DNA of 64,000 nucleotides from Caulobacter sp. (GTDB taxonomy: Bacteria > Pseudomonadota > Alphaproteobacteria > Caulobacterales > Caulobacteraceae): assembly GCA_030680355.1 (NCBI GenBank), contig JAUXVF010000027.1, positions 124,001 through 188,000 on the forward strand. Reading direction: 5' to 3'. Below the pieces are notes generated by a model. It did no database searches. It was not told the origin of the DNA and saw only the letters and a program-made list of their open reading frames with translations. How positions within the stretch are numbered: position 1 is the first letter of the stretch; every line of letters starts with the position of its first letter. Positions 26,091 through 34,587 of this stretch are shown here, in pieces. A program made the translations under genes and the position numbers.

Positions 26091-26692
26091 CAACCTTCGC
26101 CGATCAGGGTCAGGGCCATATGCCGCAGGATCGCCCTGGCGCCGTCGACGTCGGCCCCCTGGTCCATGCGCAGCCGGCGCCAGGCGTCGAAACTGAGGGT
26201 CAGGTCGAGGGCGTCGAGACGCACCGGATCGGCGACCACGGCCGGCGGCAGGATCGGCAGCAGCATGTCGCGCTGATTGCGGACCAGACGGGCGCGGCCT
26301 TCCTGCAGTGCTCGCGAGCGGTGACGCTGGCCATCGGCGGCGATCTGCAGCGGCAGCATGGCCTCATAGGCCCGGGCCCGGCGGCCAATGAGGATGTCGA
26401 GGGCCGCGCGCCAGTCGGGCGCGACGATCGGCGCCTCCAGCAGGGCGCCGATCTCCTCGGCGAGGGCCGCCTGCATGCCGCGATAGACGCCGTCCATGTC
26501 CTCGAACAGACGAAACACCGTCCGCAGGCCGACGCCGGCCCGGGCGGCCACGGCCTCGGCGGACGGCAGGGTATGGCCCTCCCGCACGAGGGCGATCATG
26601 GCCTCGACAATCTTCAGCCGGCTGGCTTCGGATCGTTTGCGGCGGCCATCGACGGCGCCGGCAGGACCGGGAACGGAAAGCTCTACTGACAT
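26090..26692 (-). CDS. TetR-family transcriptional regulator
   Basis: A 200-residue regulator with an N-terminal helix-turn-helix (RLKIVEAMIALVREGHTLPSAEAVAARAGVGLRTVFRLFEDMDGVYRGM) and a variable C-terminal ligand domain. It is directly upstream of, and overlaps by 1 nt, the FGE-like gene, and downstream of DUF1330 and dehalogenase genes on the same strand. A short inverted repeat lies 2 nt before its start codon (26694-26708). Ligand unknown. Confidence 0.87.
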   Translation of the reverse strand: MSVELSVPGPAGAVDGRRKRSEASRLKIVEAMIALVREGHTLPSAEAVAARAGVGLRTVFRLFEDMDGVYRGMQAALAEEIGALLEAPIVAPDWRAALDILIGRRARAYEAMLPLQIAADGQRHRSRALQEGRARLVRNQRDMLLPILPPAVVADPVRLDALDLTLSFDAWRRLRMDQGADVDGARAILRHMALTLIGEG

Positions 26693-26693
26693 T

Positions 26694-26708
26694 TGCTATC
26701 GCCTAGCA
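26694..26708. promoter_or_regulatory. Inverted repeat upstream of TetR gene, possible operator
   Basis: TGCTA-TCGCC-TAGCA, a perfect 5+5 inverted repeat, begins 2 nt upstream of the TetR start codon. Position suits autorepression. It is short, so chance cannot be excluded. Confidence 0.35.
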
Positions 26709-26761
26709 TCCGCCGGCGGACCGGCAAATCACCAACAGGCCGCGCGCGCCGGCCGGCGCCC

Positions 26762-27184
26762 TCAGGCCAGCAGACCGCCAACGGTGGAGCACTGGATCAA
26801 CAGCTGGCCCGCCAGGCCAGCCTTGCGGTGCCGGCCGATGGCTACAACCTCCGGCGAGCTGGCGATGGTCACGAAGGCGGCGCGGCTCGGATACTCGACG
26901 ACGGCCGCCGCGTCCCACAGCTCGCCGACCTCGCCGATGACCAGGGTGTCGACCGTCGCCGTGAACAGAAACCGGCCGCCACTGGCTTCGACCAGGACGC
27001 GCATGGGCTCGCCGTAGCGGTTGTAGGCCTCGCGGCCGGTCATCTCCGGTTCGCCGCCCTCGTCATAGACAGCAGCGTCACGGAATTTGAGCAGGTTGAG
27101 CATGGTGATCGGTGCGTCGCCGCCCAGGCCAAGCAGAGCCTGGATCTGTTCGCCCGTCGGCATGACGGCGTTTTCGACTTTCAT
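26762..27184 (-). CDS. DUF1330-like (dimeric ferredoxin-like fold) protein
   Basis: A 140-aa protein: [45 protein letters not shown] and [24 protein letters not shown] form the beta-alpha-beta pattern of DUF1330/stress-responsive barrel proteins. Function unknown; some relatives are accessory enzymes in catabolic operons. It overlaps the haloalkane dehalogenase gene by 4 nt (ATGA) and is translated after it. Confidence 0.75.
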   Translation of the reverse strand: MKVENAVMPTGEQIQALLGLGGDAPITMLNLLKFRDAAVYDEGGEPEMTGREAYNRYGEPMRVLVEASGGRFLFTATVDTLVIGEVGELWDAAAVVEYPSRAAFVTIASSPEVVAIGRHRKAGLAGQLLIQCSTVGGLLA

Positions 27185-28086
27185 GGCGCGGTCTCCCTGA
27201 TGAAGCCGTCGATGAGGGCGGCGATCTCGGCGGGTCGGTCTTCCTGCAGGAAGTGGCCGCCGCCCTTGATGATGGTGTGGTTCTGGCCCCTGGCGCCGGG
27301 AACGCGATCCTTGAACGCCGCCTCGCCGCCGCGGGTGACGGCGTCGCCATCGCTGAAGGCGGTCAGGAAGGGTTTGTCGAAGGCTTCCAGCACGGCCCAG
27401 GCCGCCTTGTTCTCGGCCACCGAGGCGTGCTCGGGCGTCACCGGCACCAGCGTCGGGAAGACGCGGGCGCCGGCCTTGTAGCCTTCGTCCGGATAGGGGG
27501 CGTCATAGGCGGCGATCTCTTCGGGGCTCAACTCGCGCAGGGAGCCCATGTTAACGATCATGCCGGCGGGGAAGACGGGGATCGACTGGCTCATCTTCAA
27601 CCAGGTCTCGAAGCCTTCACTCATGCCGCTGCCGGTGGGCATGCCGGTGTTGGCGACGATGACCCGGGCGAACCGTTCGGGAAAGGCCGCCACCAGCCGC
27701 AGGCCGATCAGCCCGCCCCAGTCCTGACAGAACAGGGTGATGTCCTTCAGATCCAGCGCGGTCAGCCAGTCGCTCATCCAGGCGACGTGACGCTCGTAGG
27801 TGTAGTCGCCCTGTTCCGACGGCTTGTCGGAGCGGCCAAAGCCGATCAGGTCGGGGGCCACCACCCGGCGCTCGCCGCGCAGGGGCGCGATGATTCCGCG
27901 ATAGAGGAACGACCAGGACGGCTCGCCGTGCATCAGCAGCACCGGCGCCGCGTCGCGGGGGCCTTCGTCGATGTAGCCGATGCGCAGGTCGACGCCCGAG
28001 GCGTCCCGAACCGTCTGATAATGCGGCGGATAGGGGAAATCCGGCAGGTCGGCGAACCGGTCGTCGGGGGTTCTCAGCACCTTCAT
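27181..28086 (-). CDS. Haloalkane dehalogenase (HLD-I type)
   Basis: A 301-aa alpha/beta-hydrolase. Distinguishing features: [11 protein letters not shown] (oxyanion hole and first halide-binding region), the nucleophile elbow [12 protein letters not shown] with Asp122 followed by halide-stabilising Trp123, acid region AFSDGDAVT (about 246-248) and catalytic His about 278 in [16 protein letters not shown] elbow is typical of haloalkane dehalogenases, which release halide and alcohol from haloalkanes. ATG 28086 gives the family length. Leads the operon dehalogenase-DUF1330. Confidence 0.88.
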   Translation of the reverse strand: MKVLRTPDDRFADLPDFPYPPHYQTVRDASGVDLRIGYIDEGPRDAAPVLLMHGEPSWSFLYRGIIAPLRGERRVVAPDLIGFGRSDKPSEQGDYTYERHVAWMSDWLTALDLKDITLFCQDWGGLIGLRLVAAFPERFARVIVANTGMPTGSGMSEGFETWLKMSQSIPVFPAGMIVNMGSLRELSPEEIAAYDAPYPDEGYKAGARVFPTLVPVTPEHASVAENKAAWAVLEAFDKPFLTAFSDGDAVTRGGEAAFKDRVPGARGQNHTIIKGGGHFLQEDRPAEIAALIDGFIRETAP

Positions 28087-28137
28087 CGCACGCCCTCCCA
28101 GGCCGTGAGGATGCCGATTGACCCGACCCCCATCTAA

Positions 28138-28161
28138 TGGCACTAGTTATGCCAATATAAT
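28138..28161 (+). promoter_or_regulatory. Inverted repeat and -10 box in divergent promoter region
   Basis: TGGCA-N7-TGCCA (28138-28154) lies directly before a perfect TATAAT (28156-28161) that could serve the plus-strand metallo-beta-lactamase/sulfatase genes; no good -35 box is seen at 17 nt. The inverted repeat sits where a regulator could act on both the dehalogenase operon (minus) and the plus-strand operon. Confidence 0.45.
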
Positions 28162-28193
28162 TTCCGCGATCAAGCGGGAATACGGGAGGCGGC

Positions 28194-29267
28194 ATGAAAC
28201 GCATCTTCACGGGCCTGTTGATTCTGGTCGCCCTCCTGGCCGTGGGCCTGTTCGTCATGCGCGGTCAGATCGCCGTGGCGGTGATGAAACGGGCCAGCGC
28301 CCACACCATGTCCCAGGACGTCATCCGCGACCTTCCCGACGGCCTGCACGCGGCCATCTGCGGATCGGGCGCGCCGCTGCCTGACGCCGATCGCGCAGGC
28401 CCCTGCACGGCGATCATCGCCGGCAAGCGACTGTTCGTCGTCGACGCCGGCGAGAGCGCGGCGCGGACCATGGGCCGGATGGGCGTGGGGTCCGCCAACA
28501 GCCTCGTGCTGCTGACCCATTTCCACTCCGATCACATCGACGGCCTGGGCAATCTCTCCATCCAGCGCTGGGTCGGCATGAGCGCCACCACGCCGCTTGA
28601 GGTCCACGGGCCGGCGGGCGTTGAACGGGTCGTGGCCGGCTTCAACGAGGCCTACGCCCTGGACGCCGGCTACCGCACCGCCCACCACGGCCCTGTCGTC
28701 GCGCCGCCCGCCGCCGCGGGCATGGTGGCGCGACCCTTCACCTTCGCCGACGGCGCCGACTCGGTCGTGGTGCTGGACGAGGACGGCGTGAAGATCACCG
28801 CCTTCAGGGTCGACCACGGCCCGGTCGAACCCGCCGTCGGCTACCGCTTCGACTACAAGGGCCGCAGCCTGGTGGTCAGCGGCGACACCTCGGCCTCGCC
28901 GAACCTGACCCGCCAGGCGACCGGCGTCGATTTGCTGATTCACGAGGCGCTGGCGCCCAATCTCGTCGCCATCCTGCATGACGGCGCGCTCGCGGCCGGC
29001 AGTCCCAACCGCGCCAAGATCTTCGCCGACATCCCGGACTATCACACCAGCCCCGAAGCGGTGGCGGGCATCGCCAAGGCGGCCGGGGTCAAGGCGCTGC
29101 TGCTGACCCACATCCTCCCGCCCCTGCCCATCAAGGCGCTTGAGGGCCCCTTCCTCGGCGATTCGCGAAAGATCTACTCCGGGCCCCTGTGGATCGCCCG
29201 CGACGGCGACCTGATCAGCCTGCCCGCGGGCGGATCGGACATCACCCGCAAGAACCTGCTCCACTGA
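28194..29267 (+). CDS. Metallo-beta-lactamase-fold hydrolase, exported
   Basis: A 357-aa protein with an N-terminal signal or anchor (MKRIFTGLLILVALLAVGLF) and an RNase Z/arylsulfatase-like metallo-beta-lactamase domain: FVVDAGESAART, the zinc motif LLTHFHSDHIDGLG (T-H-x-H-x-D-H), later metal ligands in FRVDHGPVEPAVGYRF, VVSGDTSAS and LLTHILPP. The export signal argues against RNase Z itself and for a periplasmic hydrolase. It is 14 nt upstream of the sulfatase gene and clearly co-transcribed. Confidence 0.83.
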   Translation: MKRIFTGLLILVALLAVGLFVMRGQIAVAVMKRASAHTMSQDVIRDLPDGLHAAICGSGAPLPDADRAGPCTAIIAGKRLFVVDAGESAARTMGRMGVGSANSLVLLTHFHSDHIDGLGNLSIQRWVGMSATTPLEVHGPAGVERVVAGFNEAYALDAGYRTAHHGPVVAPPAAAGMVARPFTFADGADSVVVLDEDGVKITAFRVDHGPVEPAVGYRFDYKGRSLVVSGDTSASPNLTRQATGVDLLIHEALAPNLVAILHDGALAAGSPNRAKIFADIPDYHTSPEAVAGIAKAAGVKALLLTHILPPLPIKALEGPFLGDSRKIYSGPLWIARDGDLISLPAGGSDITRKNLLH

Positions 29268-29281
29268 CGCCGGAAACGATC

Positions 29282-30931
29282 ATGAAACGCGCCCTGCCCT
29301 GGACTCTCGCCATCCTCGCCATCGTCCTGGTGGGCGGTGTTCTGGCCTTCCAGAAGTTCTGGATCTATCTGCCCGGCATCATCGGGCGGATCAAACAGCC
29401 CATCCAGCCCTTCCATGAGGTGGTCTGGGGATCGGGGGCCGCGCGCGCGGCTCTGGGAACCGACCGACCGCCCAACATCATCGTCATCGTCGCCGACGAC
29501 CTCGGCATCAACGACCTGCAGTCCACCGGCCAGGGCGTGGCGAACGGCGCGGTGCCGACGCCCTATATCGACTCCATCGGCCGCGACGGCGTCACCTTCA
29601 CCAACGGCTACGCCGGCAACGCCACCTGTTCGCCGTCGCGGGCGGCGATGATGACCGGCCGCTATCCGACGCGGTTCGGCTTCGAGTTCACCGCCGTGCC
29701 GGTGGTCTTCGCCCGCAACATCGTTCGCCTCGGCGGCCATGGCGGCATCAAGCCGATCTTCTACGAGGACCGGGTCGCCGACATGCCCGACTATGAACAG
29801 CTGGGCGTGCCGGCCAGCGAAGTCACCCTGGCCGAGACCCTGCAGTCGGCCGGCTACCGCACCCTGCACATCGGCAAATGGCACCTGGGCGAGGGCAAGG
29901 GCATGCGGCCCGAGGACCAGGGCTTCGACGACACCCTGGGCTTCCTCGCCGGCGGGGCCATGTTCCTGCCGAAGAACGACCCGGACGTGGTCAATTCGAA
30001 ACAGGACTTCGACCCGATCGACAAATTCCTGTGGGCCAATCTGCCCTATTCGGTGCGGTTCGACGGCAGCAAGCCGTTCCATCCCAAGGGCTATCTGACC
30101 GACTATTTCGGCGACGAGGCGGTCAAGGCGATCAAGGCCAACAAGGACCGGCCGTATTTCCTCTATCTGGCCTTCAACGCCCCGCACACGCCGCTTCAGG
30201 CCAAGAAGTCCGACTATGACGCCCTGTCCTCGATCAAGGATCACCGCCTGCGCGTCTACGCGGCCATGATCCGGGCGCTGGACCGCAACGTCGGCAAGGT
30301 GCTGGCGCAGGTCGAGGCCCAGGGCCAGGCCGACAACACCATCATCATCTTCACCAGCGACAACGGCGGGGCCAACTACATCGGCCTGCCCGACATCAAC
30401 AAACCCTACCGCGGCTTCAAGGCCACCTTCTTCGAGGGTGGGGTGCGGGTGCCGTTCTTCATGCGCTGGCCGGGCCATATCGCGCCGGGCGCGACGACGC
30501 CGGCCCGGGCCATGCATTTCGACATCTTCAAAACCGTGGCCGACGTGGCCCACGCCACCCCGGCCAAACCCGGCGTGCTGGACGGCGTCGACCTGATCGC
30601 CCTGTCCAAGGGCCAGGTTCCCGACCGGCCGCTGTTCTTCCGGTCTGGCCACTACCGCGTGGTGATCACCGGCGACTGGAAACTGCAGCTGTCGGAACGG
30701 CCGAAGAAGGCCTGGCTGTTCAACGTCAAGCTCGACCCGACCGAACAGGTCAATGTCGCCGCCACCAACGCCACCAAGGTGGCCGAGCTGACCGCCCTGC
30801 TCGACGCCCAGGACCGACGGGCCGCCAAGCCGATCTGGCCGGCCCTGATCGAGGCGCCGATCTGGATCGACCACCCGGTCGACGGCAAGCCTCAGCCCAA
30901 GGACGCCGAATACGTCATGTGGGCGAACTAG
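29282..30931 (+). CDS. Type I (formylglycine) sulfatase, membrane-anchored
   Basis: A 549-aa alkaline-phosphatase-superfamily sulfatase. N-terminal anchor LPWTLAILAIVLVGGVLAF, metal site NIIVIVADDLGIND, the formylglycine motif NATCSPSRAAMMTGRYP (Cys116 in C-x-P-S-R), TLHIGKWHLGEG, YLAFNAPHTPLQ, IFTSDNGGANY (second metal site) and FFEGGVRVPFFMRWPG. It hydrolyses a sulfate ester in the periplasm; the substrate is unknown. Needs maturation of Cys116, for which the FGE-like lipoprotein at 25149 is a nearby candidate. Its 3' end overlaps the convergent methyltransferase gene by 17 nt. Confidence 0.92.
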   Translation: MKRALPWTLAILAIVLVGGVLAFQKFWIYLPGIIGRIKQPIQPFHEVVWGSGAARAALGTDRPPNIIVIVADDLGINDLQSTGQGVANGAVPTPYIDSIGRDGVTFTNGYAGNATCSPSRAAMMTGRYPTRFGFEFTAVPVVFARNIVRLGGHGGIKPIFYEDRVADMPDYEQLGVPASEVTLAETLQSAGYRTLHIGKWHLGEGKGMRPEDQGFDDTLGFLAGGAMFLPKNDPDVVNSKQDFDPIDKFLWANLPYSVRFDGSKPFHPKGYLTDYFGDEAVKAIKANKDRPYFLYLAFNAPHTPLQAKKSDYDALSSIKDHRLRVYAAMIRALDRNVGKVLAQVEAQGQADNTIIIFTSDNGGANYIGLPDINKPYRGFKATFFEGGVRVPFFMRWPGHIAPGATTPARAMHFDIFKTVADVAHATPAKPGVLDGVDLIALSKGQVPDRPLFFRSGHYRVVITGDWKLQLSERPKKAWLFNVKLDPTEQVNVAATNATKVAELTALLDAQDRRAAKPIWPALIEAPIWIDHPVDGKPQPKDAEYVMWAN

Positions 30932-31727
30932 CCGCCCGCAGGTGATGAAGGGCGATCCCGGCCGTGACCGCGACGTTCAGCGAGTCGAAGCCAGGCGCCA
31001 TCGGGATCGAGACCGTGCGGCAGCGGGCCAGGGTCGCCTCGGGCAGGCCTGGCCCTTCCGCCCCCAGCAACAGGGCCGGACGGGTCAGGGGCTCCAGGTC
31101 CAAAAGCGCGGTCTCTCCCGCCGGGCTCAGGGCCACCGGGGTGAAGCCGCGCCGGTCGAGCAGGGCGATCAGATCCTCGTCCCCGTCCAGCCGCGCCCAG
31201 GGGACGCGTAACACCCCGCCGACCGAGACGCGGATGGCCTTGCGGTACAGCGGATCGCAGCAGGTCGGGTCGAGCAGCACCGCGTCGACCCCGAACCCGG
31301 CGGCGTTGCGGAACAGACCGCCCATGTTGTCGTGGTTGGAAATCCCGACCAGGACCAGCACCAGCGCTTTTTCCGGCAGGCCGGCCAGCAGGTCGTCCGC
31401 CGCCAGCGGCGCGGCGCGCTCAGCCAGGGCCAGGATGCCCCGGTGCAGCTCGAAGCCGACGATTCCGTCCAGCACCGGCTGGCTGGCCAGATAAACCGGC
31501 ACATCACCGGCCAGCTGATCGAGGATCGGCGCCAGCTTCTCCAGCCGCTTGGGCGCGATCAGCACCGACAGCGGCCGGTGGCGGTCCTGCCCGGCCAGCA
31601 CCCGCAGCACGGTCTCGCCCTCGGCGATGAACCGCCCCTGCCGTCCGACCAGGTCCCGCTCGCGGATGTCGCGATAGGGCTCGAGCCGGGGATCGGCGGG
31701 ATCGTCTATGGGGATGAAGACGGGCAT
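30915..31727 (-). CDS. SpoU/TrmH-family RNA methyltransferase
   Basis: A 270-aa protein with an N-terminal substrate-binding domain (RDLVGRQGRFIAEGETVLRVL) and a SPOUT catalytic domain: LVLVGISNHDNMGGLFRNAAGFGVDAVLL (motif 1), LLLGAEGPGLPEATL (motif 2) and SIPMAPGFDSLNVAVTAGIALH (motif 3, with the S-L-N-V-A-V knot). It methylates the ribose of a tRNA or rRNA nucleotide; the target is not deducible. Start at ATG 31727. Confidence 0.9.
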   Translation of the reverse strand: MPVFIPIDDPADPRLEPYRDIRERDLVGRQGRFIAEGETVLRVLAGQDRHRPLSVLIAPKRLEKLAPILDQLAGDVPVYLASQPVLDGIVGFELHRGILALAERAAPLAADDLLAGLPEKALVLVLVGISNHDNMGGLFRNAAGFGVDAVLLDPTCCDPLYRKAIRVSVGGVLRVPWARLDGDEDLIALLDRRGFTPVALSPAGETALLDLEPLTRPALLLGAEGPGLPEATLARCRTVSIPMAPGFDSLNVAVTAGIALHHLRAASSPT

Positions 31728-31767
31728 CGGGATGCGATAGCGGCGGAACCGGCCCGCCGCCAGTGGG

Positions 31768-32832
31768 TCAGCCCGGCCGGGGCGGCTGGCGCCCGGCATC
31801 GGACGGCGCGCCCTCGCCCGCCTCGGCCACGGCCTTCAGCGCCGCGCCCAGTTCGTCGACCATCTCCGGCGTCGTCGCCCAGCTGCACATGAACCGCACT
31901 GTCCCGTCGAGGAAGCGGTAGACGAACCAGCCGCTCCGGCCGAGTCGCTTCAGCGCCGCCTCGTCCATCGCCACGAAGACGCCGTTGGCCTCGACCGGAT
32001 GGATGATCGGATAGGGCATCAGCGCGGCCAGCCGTTGCGCCATGGCGTTGGCGTGGGCGGCGCGGGTCTGCCAGGCGCCGGTCTCCAGCAGCCCGATCCA
32101 GGGCGCGGCCAGGAAGCGGCCCTTGGAGACCAGCTGGCCGGCGTGTTTGAGCCGGGCGTCGAAGCGGCGGGCCAGGGTCTTGTCGAGCAGGACGATGGCC
32201 TCGGTCGGGGTCGAGCCGGCCTTGGTGCCGCCCATGATCAGGATGTCGACGCCCAGTTTCGGCACGGCCTTCAGGTCGAAGCCGGCGGCGACGGCGTTGG
32301 CCAGCCGGGCGCCGTCGAGATGGACGCCGTAGCCCATGGCCTTCACCGGATCAATCAGGGCCTTGAAGCTGTCGACCGAACAGACGGTGCCGTATTCGGT
32401 GGCGTTGGTCAGGGACAGGGCCGCCGCCGGCTGGTGGTAGGAGACGTCGGGTTCAGCCAAGGCCGCGGTCAGGGCGGCCGGGTCGATGCGGCCGCTGGCG
32501 CCGGGCAGGCCGATCAGCCCGACCCCGCCGCCGAAGAAGCCCGGGGCGCCGGTCTCGTCGGTCAGGATATGGGCGTGCTCATGGGCCAGCACCGCTTCAT
32601 GCGACTGGGCCAGGCAGGCCACGGCCACCGAATTGGCGGCGGTGCCGGAGGCCACGAAGCGCACCTCGGCGTCGGCGTCGAGGGCCGCGCGGATCAGGTC
32701 GGCGGCCTTGCGGCTGATGTGATCCGTGCCGTAGCCGGAGGCCGCCCCGTCATTGGCCGCGATCAGGGCTGCCATCACCTCGGGCATGGCCCCGGCGACG
32801 TTGTCGGAGGCGAAGTCGTAGCGGCCGGCCAA
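31768..32832 (-). CDS. ltaE: Low-specificity L-threonine aldolase (PLP)
   Basis: A 354-aa fold-type I PLP enzyme with FASDNVAGAMPEVMAALIAAN, GYGTDHISRKAADLIR, HEHAHILTDETGAPGFF, YGVHLDGARLANAVAA (PLP Asp) and the Schiff-base lysine in ILIMGGTKAGSTPTEA. It cleaves threonine or allo-threonine to glycine and acetaldehyde. The gene ends 40 nt before the start codon of spoU on the same strand, so they may share a transcript. Confidence 0.88.
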   Translation of the reverse strand: MAGRYDFASDNVAGAMPEVMAALIAANDGAASGYGTDHISRKAADLIRAALDADAEVRFVASGTAANSVAVACLAQSHEAVLAHEHAHILTDETGAPGFFGGGVGLIGLPGASGRIDPAALTAALAEPDVSYHQPAAALSLTNATEYGTVCSVDSFKALIDPVKAMGYGVHLDGARLANAVAAGFDLKAVPKLGVDILIMGGTKAGSTPTEAIVLLDKTLARRFDARLKHAGQLVSKGRFLAAPWIGLLETGAWQTRAAHANAMAQRLAALMPYPIIHPVEANGVFVAMDEAALKRLGRSGWFVYRFLDGTVRFMCSWATTPEMVDELGAALKAVAEAGEGAPSDAGRQPPRPG

Positions 32833-32837
32833 GGCGG

Positions 32838-33008
32838 CTACTTCCTCAGGGCCGGTTTGGATTTGGACATCGAGCGGGCGGCGGCAGCCCGTTCGCCGGC
32901 CTTGCCGCCGGCGGCGCCGTGGCCCTGGCCGGCGCGCGCGGCGCCGCCCGTCTTGGCGGCCAGTATGGCCTTCATCTTCTCGGCGGGGGTCTGGGGGGCG
33001 TCGGTCAT
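32838..33008 (-). CDS. Small conserved-type basic protein
   Basis: A 56-residue protein, MTDAPQTPAEKMKAILAAKT then a Gly/Ala-rich basic segment and the ending ARSMSKSKPALRK. I recall similar small proteins (acidic N-terminal helix, S-K-S-K-P-A-x-R end) in related bacteria but cannot name a function. It begins at ATG 33008 and ends 5 nt before the ltaE start codon, so it is co-transcribed with ltaE. Confidence 0.7.
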   Translation of the reverse strand: MTDAPQTPAEKMKAILAAKTGGAARAGQGHGAAGGKAGERAAAARSMSKSKPALRK

Positions 33009-33036
33009 GACGCGGCTATAGCACAGCTGAAGCAAC

Positions 33037-33140
33037 GTGCGTGGTTCGACAGGCGCCTTCGGCGCTGCTCACCATGACCAGGAAGAACGGAGGTCATCCT
33101 GAGGGGCGGCCCCACAGGTCCGCGTCTCGAAGGACGCGCG
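33037..33140. repeat. Palindromic repeat family C
   Basis: GTGCGTGGTTCGACAGGCGCCTTC, GCTGCTCACCATGAC, then GTCATCCTGAGG and GTCTCGAAGGACGCGC: the two halves are diverged relative to each other but keep the family order. Lies between the divergent small-protein gene and the MHS transporter gene. Confidence 0.8.
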
Positions 33141-33195
33141 CTTGACCGGCGGCGCCGTCGCCCGCCACAAGGAGGCAACAGTTCCGGGGGGTTCC

Positions 33196-34473
33196 ATGTC
33201 GACCACAGTCACCGCGGGCGCGGCGCCGCCGCGTACGGTTCTCGCCGCCAGTCTCGTCGGGACGGCGGTCGAGTTCTACGACTTCTACATCTACGCCACG
33301 GCCGCCTCGCTGGTGTTCGGACCGCTGTTCTTCCCGTCGGACTCGGCCACCGCCCAGTTGATGGCCGCCTACGCCACCTTCGCCATCGCCTTTATCGCCC
33401 GGCCCGTCGGCGCGGTGTTCTTCGGCCATTTCGGCGACCGCATCGGGCGCAAGTCGACCCTGGTCGCGTCGCTGCTCTTGATGGGCGGCTCGACCACGGC
33501 CATCGCCTTCCTGCCCGGCTACGGGACGGCCGGCTGGATCGCGCCGCTGCTGCTCTGCATCCTGCGCTTCGGCCAGGGCTTCGGCCTCGGCGGCGAGTGG
33601 GGCGGCGCGGCGCTGCTGGCGGTGGAGAACGCCCCGCCGGGCTGGAAGGCGCGCTACGGCATGTTCCCGCAGCTCGGCGCCCCGGTCGGATTCGTCGCCG
33701 CCAACGGCCTGTTCCTGCTGCTCGGCCTGATGCTGACGCCCGAGCAGTTCCAGGCCTGGGGCTGGCGCATTCCCTTCCTGCTCAGCGCGGTGCTGGTGAT
33801 CATCGGCCTGTGGGTGCGGCTGCGGCTGACCGAGACGCCGGACTTCAAGGCCGCCCTTGAGGAGGCCCCGCCCCCGGCCGTGCCGCTGGGCGAGCTGATG
33901 CGGACGAACTGGCGCGAGGTGCTCGGCGGCACCTTCGCCGTGGTCGCCTGTTTCTGCACCTACTACCTGGCGACCGCCTTCGCCCTTGGCTACGGGGTCA
34001 AGAACCTCGGCTACAGCCGCGAGGCCTTCCTTGGCGTGCAGCTGTTCGCCATCCTGTTCATGGCCGCCGGCATCGTCTGGGCCGGCTACTGGTCGGACGC
34101 GACCAACCCGCGCCGGGTGCTGATGGCCGGCTGCGTGCTGGTGCTGGCCGCCGGGTTCGGGCTGGGACCGATGATGGGCGCCGGCTCGCTGACGCTGATC
34201 GCCGTCTTCCTGTCGGTGCTGCTGTTGCTGATGGGCTTCGTCTACGGACCGCTGGGAGCCTGGCTGCCTGGACTGTTCCCGGCGAGGGTGCGCTACACCG
34301 GGGCCAGCGTCGCCTTCAACGTCGGCGGCATCATCGGCGGCGGCCTGACCCCGATGATCGCCCAGGCCCTGGCCGAACGCGGCGGTCTGGGACTGGTCGG
34401 GCTGTATCTCAGCGCCGCGGCGGGGCTCAGTTTCGTGGCGCTGGTGATGCTGAAGCCGAAGGCTCAGACCTGA
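33196..34473 (+). CDS. MHS-family MFS transporter (metabolite:H+ symporter)
   Basis: A 425-residue twelve-helix transporter. MHS features: LAASLVGTAVEFYDFYIYATAASLVFGPLFFP, the loop 2-3 motif FFGHFGDRIGRKSTLV, FGQGFGLGGEWGGAALLAVENAP and EAFLGVQLFAILFMAAGIVWAGYWSD. Members import dicarboxylates, shikimate, proline/betaine or aromatic acids; the substrate is not clear. Start at ATG 33196. Confidence 0.9.
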   Translation: MSTTVTAGAAPPRTVLAASLVGTAVEFYDFYIYATAASLVFGPLFFPSDSATAQLMAAYATFAIAFIARPVGAVFFGHFGDRIGRKSTLVASLLLMGGSTTAIAFLPGYGTAGWIAPLLLCILRFGQGFGLGGEWGGAALLAVENAPPGWKARYGMFPQLGAPVGFVAANGLFLLLGLMLTPEQFQAWGWRIPFLLSAVLVIIGLWVRLRLTETPDFKAALEEAPPPAVPLGELMRTNWREVLGGTFAVVACFCTYYLATAFALGYGVKNLGYSREAFLGVQLFAILFMAAGIVWAGYWSDATNPRRVLMAGCVLVLAAGFGLGPMMGAGSLTLIAVFLSVLLLLMGFVYGPLGAWLPGLFPARVRYTGASVAFNVGGIIGGGLTPMIAQALAERGGLGLVGLYLSAAAGLSFVALVMLKPKAQT

Positions 34474-34478
34474 CTCAC

Positions 34479-34579
34479 ACTGTCATCCCGGACGGCCGAC
34501 AGGCCGATCCGGGACCCAGATCAAGGTTCAGCCGACTCTGGGTCCCGGCTCTCCGCTACGCTGCGGCCGGGATGACAGT
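34479..34579. repeat. Palindromic repeat family A, between convergent genes
   Basis: ACTGTCATCCCGGACGGCC to GCGGCCGGGATGACAGT with inner GGGACCCAGATC / GACTCTGGGTCCC. Fills nearly the whole gap between the MHS transporter stop and the epoxide hydrolase stop. Confidence 0.9.
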
Positions 34580-34587
34580 TGAGGGGG

